Below are positions 15,358 through 19,413 of a stretch of DNA of 19,413 bases, in pieces (within the stretch, counting starts at the first letter, position 1; each line of letters opens with the position of its first letter). The notes under the pieces were generated by a model. The model saw nothing but the letters and a program-made list of their open reading frames with translations. It did no database searches and was not told the origin of the DNA. The stretch is from an uncultured Acidobacteriaceae bacterium. Its GTDB lineage: Bacteria; Acidobacteriota; Terriglobia; Terriglobales; Acidobacteriaceae. The stretch spans positions 1-19,413 of the forward strand of contig CAIMNN010000130.1 in NCBI GenBank assembly GCA_903842845.1. Direction: 5' to 3'. The translations under genes were made by a program, and so were the position numbers.

Positions 15358-15933
15358 TTACGCGCGGCCGGCGAACTCGCGGGTTTCGGTGTAGACCTTG
15401 ACCTTGGTTCCGGCTTCGATGAAGAGGGGGACCTTGATCTCGATGCCGGTTTCGAGCTTCGCATTCTTCTGCGCGTTGCCGCTGGCGGTGTTGCCTCGCG
15501 CGCCGGGCTCGCAGTCGACAACCTCGAGCTCGACCTGCTGGGGCAGTTCGAGGCCGATGGGGCTGCCGTTGAACTTCTGAATCTGGAGCAGCAGTCCGTC
15601 GACGAGGAAGTCGCGTGCGTCGCCGAGCATGGATTCATTCAGCGTAAGCGTCTCGAAGTTGGACTGGTCAAGGAAGTGCGAGCCTTCGCCATCTGTATAC
15701 AGATAGGTGGCTTCGACGACCTCGAGGTCGGGCTCCTTGAACTTTTCGCCGGCCTTGAAGGTCTTGTCAAAGACGGCGCGGGTGAGCAGGTTGCGCATCT
15801 TGAGGCGGACGAGGGTCTGGCCACCGCGGGCGGTGGGAGTGGAAATTTCAAAATCGATGCAGTAGTAGGGCACGCCTTCGTGCTCAAAGTACATCTTGCG
15901 TTTTACTTCGATTGCTTCAAGAACTGATGCCAT
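15358..15933 (-). CDS. Elongation factor P family protein, EfpL/YeiP-like
   Basis: A 191-residue three-domain EF-P family protein that would enter the ribosomal E site and relieve stalling at polyproline. The start is the ATG at 15933 (MASVLEAIEVKRK); an in-frame TTG at 15954 is less likely. The tip loop of domain I reads STPTARGGQTLVRLKMRN with R36 where canonical EF-P has a modified lysine in PGKGGA. The PTARG loop, the VDCEPGARGNTAS stretch, LETGIEIKVP and the ending ETREFAGRA align with E. coli YeiP (EfpL: SPTARGAATL, and the ending IEERRYMGRAD) better than with EF-P. EfpL is known to work without modification of the arginine. I leave the symbol empty because the subfamily rests on motif comparison by eye. 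Divergent from the SPFH gene. Confidence 0.88.
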   Translation of the reverse strand: MASVLEAIEVKRKMYFEHEGVPYYCIDFEISTPTARGGQTLVRLKMRNLLTRAVFDKTFKAGEKFKEPDLEVVEATYLYTDGEGSHFLDQSNFETLTLNESMLGDARDFLVDGLLLQIQKFNGSPIGLELPQQVELEVVDCEPGARGNTASGNAQKNAKLETGIEIKVPLFIEAGTKVKVYTETREFAGRA

Positions 15934-15973
15934 GTTGTCAGAAACCCCGTCCAAAAATTGTGCGTATTCACCA

Positions 15974-15979
15974 ATTATA
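15974..15979 (-). promoter_or_regulatory. -10 element of the EF-P-family gene
   Basis: A perfect TATAAT on the minus strand (15979-15974), 40 nt before the ATG at 15933, predicts a 5' leader of about 34 nt. The -35 region does not match the consensus. Confidence 0.5.
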
Positions 15980-16188
15980 GTTGTTGGGCTTTCGTGCTCT
16001 TGAGCTACCGGGGAGGGGAAGCGATAAGATATCTGGCGATGGCGGCAGGGCGCAAAAACCGGCTTATAAAGGAAACGCTATGAATTGAAGACGAAATCGG
16101 CGAAAACTTACTCAATCTTTACAAACAATCCCATGAGCTGGAACAACGGCGTTTGCCGGGACATATACTTCTTTGCGGAGAAAAACAG

Positions 16189-18009
16189 ATGACTGTAACA
16201 CTCTTTCTAATTCGCTTTGGCTGGCTGATCGTACTGCTGCTGGCCGTGTTGTTCTTCAAAGTATTTCTGCGCGTCTTTCTGGGCACGGTGATAGTGGCCA
16301 AGGACGAGATCGGAATTGTAAATAAGAAATGGGTTTTGCTGGGCAAGAACCGGACGCTGCCCGATGGCGCGATTGTTGCGCTGCACGGCGAGGCGGGCTT
16401 GCAGGCGGACACGCTTGCGCCTGGTATTCACTTCGGGCTGTGGGCGTGGCAGTACTCGATAACGCTGGCCTCGTTCACGACGATTGACAAGGGGCAGATC
16501 GGCATTGTTGAGGCGCGGGACGGCAAGCCGATGGCAGCCGGGCGCGTACTGGCGAAGTCGGTTGAGAGCAATGCGTTTCAGAATGCGCGGCAGTTTCTGG
16601 ATAACGGCGGCCAGCGCGGACCGCAGATCGCAATCATCCCGCCGGGCACGTACCGCATAAACACGGCGCTGTTTGTAGTGACGCTGGTGCCGGTGCTTGA
16701 GATTCCGGACAACCAGGTGGGCATTGTGACGACCAAGGATGGCGCGCCGCTGCCGACGGGCGAGATTGCTGGCAAGGAGATTCCGGGGCATAACCTGTTC
16801 CAGGATGCGGAGGCGTTTATCACTGCCGGCGGTCACAAGGGATTGCAGACGCAGGTGATTTTGGCGGGGCGGTACTTTATCAATCCGCGGTTTGCGACGG
16901 TTGAAGTGAAGCCGATGACCGAGGTGCCGATTGCGAATGTTGGCGTGGTGATTGCCTATGTGGGCGAGGAGGGCGTCGACGTGACGGGCTCCGAGTTCAA
17001 ACACGGCAACCTGGTGAAGAAGGGGCAGCGCGGCGTGTGGGTTGAGCCGCTTGATCCGGGCAAGTACGCGATCAATCCGTATACGCACAAGGTGGAGCTG
17101 GTGCCGACGGCGAACATTGTGTTGAATTGGGCGACGGGGAAGAGCGAGGCGCACAAGCTGGACGAGCGGCTTTCGACCATCACCGTGCGGTCGAGCGATG
17201 GATTCACGTTCAATTTGGATGTGAGCCAGATCATCCATGTGCCGAGGAACGACGCGCCGAAGGTGATTGCGCGTTTTGGCACCATGGCGAACCTGGTAAC
17301 GCAAGTGCTGGAGCCGACCATCGGCAACTACTTCCGCAATGCGGCGCAGACGAGCGACGTGATCGAGTTTTTGAAGGGACGCACGGCGCGGCAGAAGGAA
17401 GCGAAGGACGCCATCCAGGCGGCGTTGACCGAGTACAACGTGAACGCGATCGACACGCTGATAGGCGATATTACTCCGCCTGAGGCGTTGATGAAGACGC
17501 TGACGGACCGGAAGATAGCCGAGCAGGAGCAGGTGACTTACAAGACGCAGCAGCTTGCCGAGGTTACGCGCAAGGACCTGCAACAGGCGAAGGCGATGGC
17601 GGACACTCAGGCACGCGTGGTGGATGCGGAGCGGAGTGTTTCCATCAGCGAGTTTGCGGCGCAAGCGGCGGTGAAAAAGGCAAGCGGCGAGGCGCAGGCG
17701 AAGACCATCAACGCCGAGGCTGACGCGCAGGTCATCACTACGGTCGGCAACGCAGAGGCGGAGAAGACCAAGGCCGTGGGTACGGCCGAGGCCGATGTCA
17801 TCAAGCTGAAAATTAATTCAATGGAATCGCGCAACTACGCGGCCGTGCAGATAGCGCAGGCGCTGGCCGTAAACCACATCAAGCTGGTGCCGGATATTAT
17901 TGCCGGCGGCGGCGGCGAGCAGGGTGGGTTGATCAACCTGTTGCTGGCCAAGATGTTGCAAGGAAGCGTGATGGACGACCGACCGATACCGCCGGACGAA
18001 CAGAAGTAG
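16189..18009 (+). CDS. Membrane-anchored SPFH (flotillin/stomatin-like) protein with four N-terminal repeat modules
   Basis: From the ATG at 16189 (GGAG 8 nt upstream; the frame is open back to 16153) the protein has 606 residues. Residues about 5-33 are one transmembrane helix. Four tandem modules of about 60-72 residues follow (about 36-97, 99-168, 172-242 and 247-306); each starts near xxGIVxxxDG or similar and ends in a PGxYxINP-like turn (PGIHFGLW, PGTYRINT, AGRYFINP, PGKYAINP). The two middle ones share GIVxxxDGxPxxxG, an NxFQxA segment and GGxxGxQ. The SPFH/Band 7 core lies at about 325-440 (ITVRSSDGFTFNLDVSQIIHVP), then an alanine/glutamate/lysine-rich coiled coil (about 435-550) and a glycine-rich hydrophobic tail (GGLINLLLAKML). 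It probably forms an oligomeric cage on the membrane; its clients are unknown. Confidence 0.88.
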   Translation: MTVTLFLIRFGWLIVLLLAVLFFKVFLRVFLGTVIVAKDEIGIVNKKWVLLGKNRTLPDGAIVALHGEAGLQADTLAPGIHFGLWAWQYSITLASFTTIDKGQIGIVEARDGKPMAAGRVLAKSVESNAFQNARQFLDNGGQRGPQIAIIPPGTYRINTALFVVTLVPVLEIPDNQVGIVTTKDGAPLPTGEIAGKEIPGHNLFQDAEAFITAGGHKGLQTQVILAGRYFINPRFATVEVKPMTEVPIANVGVVIAYVGEEGVDVTGSEFKHGNLVKKGQRGVWVEPLDPGKYAINPYTHKVELVPTANIVLNWATGKSEAHKLDERLSTITVRSSDGFTFNLDVSQIIHVPRNDAPKVIARFGTMANLVTQVLEPTIGNYFRNAAQTSDVIEFLKGRTARQKEAKDAIQAALTEYNVNAIDTLIGDITPPEALMKTLTDRKIAEQEQVTYKTQQLAEVTRKDLQQAKAMADTQARVVDAERSVSISEFAAQAAVKKASGEAQAKTINAEADAQVITTVGNAEAEKTKAVGTAEADVIKLKINSMESRNYAAVQIAQALAVNHIKLVPDIIAGGGGEQGGLINLLLAKMLQGSVMDDRPIPPDEQK

Positions 18010-18020
18010 CAGGTCAAATT

Positions 18021-18076
18021 GGGGCGCATGTTGCAGGCTGGGAATGCACGAATTTCCAGTTTGGAGCGTGCGCCCC
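18021..18076 (+). promoter_or_regulatory. Two-tier RNA hairpin between SPFH and reductase genes
   Basis: GGGGCGCA (18021-18028) pairs perfectly with TGCGCCCC (18069-18076). Inside, CTGGGAA (18038-18044) pairs with TTTCCAG (18053-18059) with one G-U pair. No T-run follows, so it is not a simple terminator. It starts 11 nt after the SPFH stop. Confidence 0.5.
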
Positions 18077-18122
18077 GTCACTTGCCAGAGTGATGCCCGA
18101 GCGAGGATACTGTCTCAGCCCC

Positions 18123-18136
18123 GGTCCTTCGGGACC
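18123..18136 (+). promoter_or_regulatory. GGTCC-TTCG-GGACC tetraloop hairpin before the reductase
   Basis: A 5-bp stem closed by C(UUCG)G, an extra-stable tetraloop, 26 nt before the GTG start at 18163. It may shape the 5' leader of the reductase mRNA or mark the end of the SPFH transcript. Confidence 0.5.
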
Positions 18137-18162
18137 AGCTTGAACAGAAAGCGAGATCGAAC

Positions 18163-18960
18163 GTGGCACGCCAACTTTATACCGCCCGGCTTGAAAAGAA
18201 AGTCTGTCTTTCAGAATCAGCACAGTGTTACCACTTTGACTTTGTCATCGACGAGATTGAAAAATTTGAGCTTGAACCCGGCCAGTTCGCCTCAATGACT
18301 GCGCCGGATCCGACGGGCAAGCAGCAAACGCGCGCGTATTCACTGGCCGCGGCGACGAACAAAAACCACTTCGAGCTTTGCATCAACCGCGTCGAGGGCG
18401 GATTTTTCTCGAACTATTTGGCCAACCTGCCCATCGGCGCTACGGTGCAGATGCACGGGCCGCACGGACATTTTGTGCTCAACACGCCGGTAACGGATTC
18501 GTTCCTGGTGGCCACGGGCACGGGAATTGCGCCGATGCGCGCGATGACGCAGTGGCTGTTCCCCGAGAACGGGCCGGACCGCAGCAACGGCAAGGAGATC
18601 AGCCTGTTCTTTGGAACCCGGTACCCCACCGAGCTTTACTACCACGAGTACTTCACCGAGCTTGAGAAGAAGCACGCGAACTTCCACTACACAACGACTG
18701 TGAGCCGCGCGGGCGAGGAGTTTACGGGCAATCGCGGCTATGTGCAGAAGTACATCAGCGAGCGAGTGGAAGAGCGGGCGAAACAGTTGGGGATCACGCT
18801 GCCGATGACACCGCTGCCTGACGACACACCGGCGAGCGAGCTGAAGTTCGACATCTACGCGTATATCTGCGGATTGAACAACATGGTCAGCTCAGTGCGC
18901 GACGCGCTGACGGGCTATGGCTGGCACAAGAAGCAGGTGATCTTTGAGCGGTACGATTAA
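18163..18960 (+). CDS. Ferredoxin--NADP reductase-like FAD/NAD(P)-binding oxidoreductase
   Basis: A 265-residue flavoprotein of plant-type FNR fold that moves electrons between NAD(P)H and a ferredoxin or flavodoxin in the cytoplasm. The FAD domain (about 1-105) has RAYSLAAA (57-64) and GGFFSNYL (79-86). The NAD(P) domain holds GTGIAPMRA (119-127), FFGTRYPTELYY and CGLNNMV (236-242), and the chain ends in KKQVIFERYD as FNR-type enzymes do. An insertion of about 25 residues (about 205-230) precedes the last strand. The start is GTG at 18163 (MARQLYTARL) with only a weak GAG upstream. It follows the SPFH gene by 153 bp containing two hairpins, so it may have its own promoter. The natural electron partner cannot be told from the sequence. 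Confidence 0.9.
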   Translation: MARQLYTARLEKKVCLSESAQCYHFDFVIDEIEKFELEPGQFASMTAPDPTGKQQTRAYSLAAATNKNHFELCINRVEGGFFSNYLANLPIGATVQMHGPHGHFVLNTPVTDSFLVATGTGIAPMRAMTQWLFPENGPDRSNGKEISLFFGTRYPTELYYHEYFTELEKKHANFHYTTTVSRAGEEFTGNRGYVQKYISERVEERAKQLGITLPMTPLPDDTPASELKFDIYAYICGLNNMVSSVRDALTGYGWHKKQVIFERYD

Positions 18961-18982
18961 ACAGTAGCGAATTGCATCAATT

Positions 18983-19018
18983 GAAAGGCCGCCTGAAAAA
19001 GGCGGCCTTTCTGTTTTT
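18983..19018 (+). terminator. Intrinsic terminator of the reductase gene
   Basis: GAAAGGCCGCC (18983-18993) and GGCGGCCTTTC (19001-19011) form a perfect 11-bp stem with a 7-nt loop, followed by TGTTTTT. The T-run overlaps the stop codon of the convergent membrane protein gene. Confidence 0.93.
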
Positions 19019-19413
19019 AGTGCGCGCCTTTTTGCCCCATCTTCATCACGCGGGGGAGCAGGATGAAGGTGATGGCGACAAGCGCGATGGCAGCGGCAGA
19101 GTACTCGAGGTGACCGTGGAGAGCGTCGGAGACGAGCACGCGGCCGCCGGCGACGACGAGGAGTGCGTAGTCGATGAGCATGAGTTCGCGGCGCTTCCAG
19201 TGTGCGCTGGCGTAGGCCAGAAGCAGGGCCATAGTGCAGACGATGACGGTGCGGACGAGGTCGATAATGTGGGCCGCGCCGAGTGTGTGCAGCGGTGTGA
19301 GCTGGACGAGTGCAAAGAGGACGGCTGAGGCTAATGTGACGACGGCGAGGAGCGCGGCGATAATTTGAATGGATTTGTCGAACCAGTCTTCGCGCGGGTG
19401 GGTGATGAGCAGG
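19017..19413 (-). CDS. Small multi-pass membrane protein, C-terminal part (partial)
   Basis: The frame is open from the right edge to the TAA at 19017-19019, giving about 131 residues; an internal ATG at 19232 is unlikely to be the true start because hydrophobic, protein-like sequence continues upstream. It reads as four transmembrane helices: IIAALLAVVTLASAVLFALV, the stretch around IIDLVRTVIVCTMALLLAYA, LIDYALLVVAGGRVLV, and AAAIALVAITFILLP, with a basic loop (HWKRREL) between the second and third and a short basic tail (RVMKMGQKGAH). I do not recognise the family. It resembles small Acidobacteriota membrane proteins of unknown role. Its stop overlaps the T-run of the reductase terminator. 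Confidence 0.7.
   Translation of the reverse strand, partial: LLITHPREDWFDKSIQIIAALLAVVTLASAVLFALVQLTPLHTLGAAHIIDLVRTVIVCTMALLLAYASAHWKRRELMLIDYALLVVAGGRVLVSDALHGHLEYSAAAIALVAITFILLPRVMKMGQKGAH

Noticed and set aside
16207..17664. 485-codon open frame antisense to the SPFH gene
   Set aside because: Arginine/leucine/histidine-rich with no domain; an expected by-product of G-ending codons on the other strand.

Overview
The window looks like a piece of an Acidobacteriota chromosome, probably class Terriglobia (Acidobacteriaceae type). This is an inference from gene content and style: GC-rich DNA with strongly C- or G-ending codons, secreted glycoside hydrolases of families GH27, GH36 and GH79, an ASPIC/UnbV (CRTAC1-type) VCBS-repeat protein, and a GH79 enzyme whose catalytic spacing matches the beta-glucuronidase I recall from Acidobacterium capsulatum. 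There is no rRNA, CRISPR array, transposase or phage gene.

Layout. Positions 1-1349 (minus strand): the first 247 residues of a secreted, possibly GH15-like protein that runs off the left edge, preceded in the same direction by a small exported ATP10/thioredoxin-fold protein. Positions 1754-7374 form a carbohydrate block: a secreted GH27 alpha-galactosidase (minus), a Tat-exported CRTAC1/UnbV beta-propeller protein (plus) and a secreted GH36 alpha-galactosidase (minus). The two alpha-galactosidases flank the propeller gene and together would release galactose from galactosides outside the cytoplasm. Positions 7556-7648 hold tRNA-Ser(GCU), followed by an APC-family amino acid/polyamine permease (plus) with a structured leader. 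Family I inorganic pyrophosphatase (minus) is convergent with the permease across a shared terminator. Next comes a secreted HExxH protein of unknown function (minus), divergent from the tight operon purS-glmS (plus). purS appears to be leaderless: a TATAAT lies 8 nt before its start codon.

An AT-rich gap of 467 bp (13404-13870) with repeated boxes and palindromes separates glmS from a GH79 beta-glucuronidase-like gene (plus). This is followed by a convergent EF-P-family gene of the EfpL/YeiP type (minus), a membrane-anchored SPFH protein with four tandem N-terminal modules (plus), a ferredoxin-NADP reductase-like flavoprotein (plus), and the C-terminal part of a small multi-pass membrane protein (minus) cut by the right edge.

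Most striking larger-scale signal: the plus strand is C-rich over G from the left edge to about 13.4 kb, whichever strand is coding, and G-rich over C from about 13.9 kb to the right edge. The flip falls on the 467-bp AT-rich gap and has the polarity of a replication origin, but I see no consensus DnaA boxes and no origin-type genes, so an old inversion or rearrangement is an equal alternative. Other points worth following are the vault-like architecture of the SPFH protein, the arginine-tipped EF-P, the purS-glmS pairing, and several unexplained hairpins and operators.
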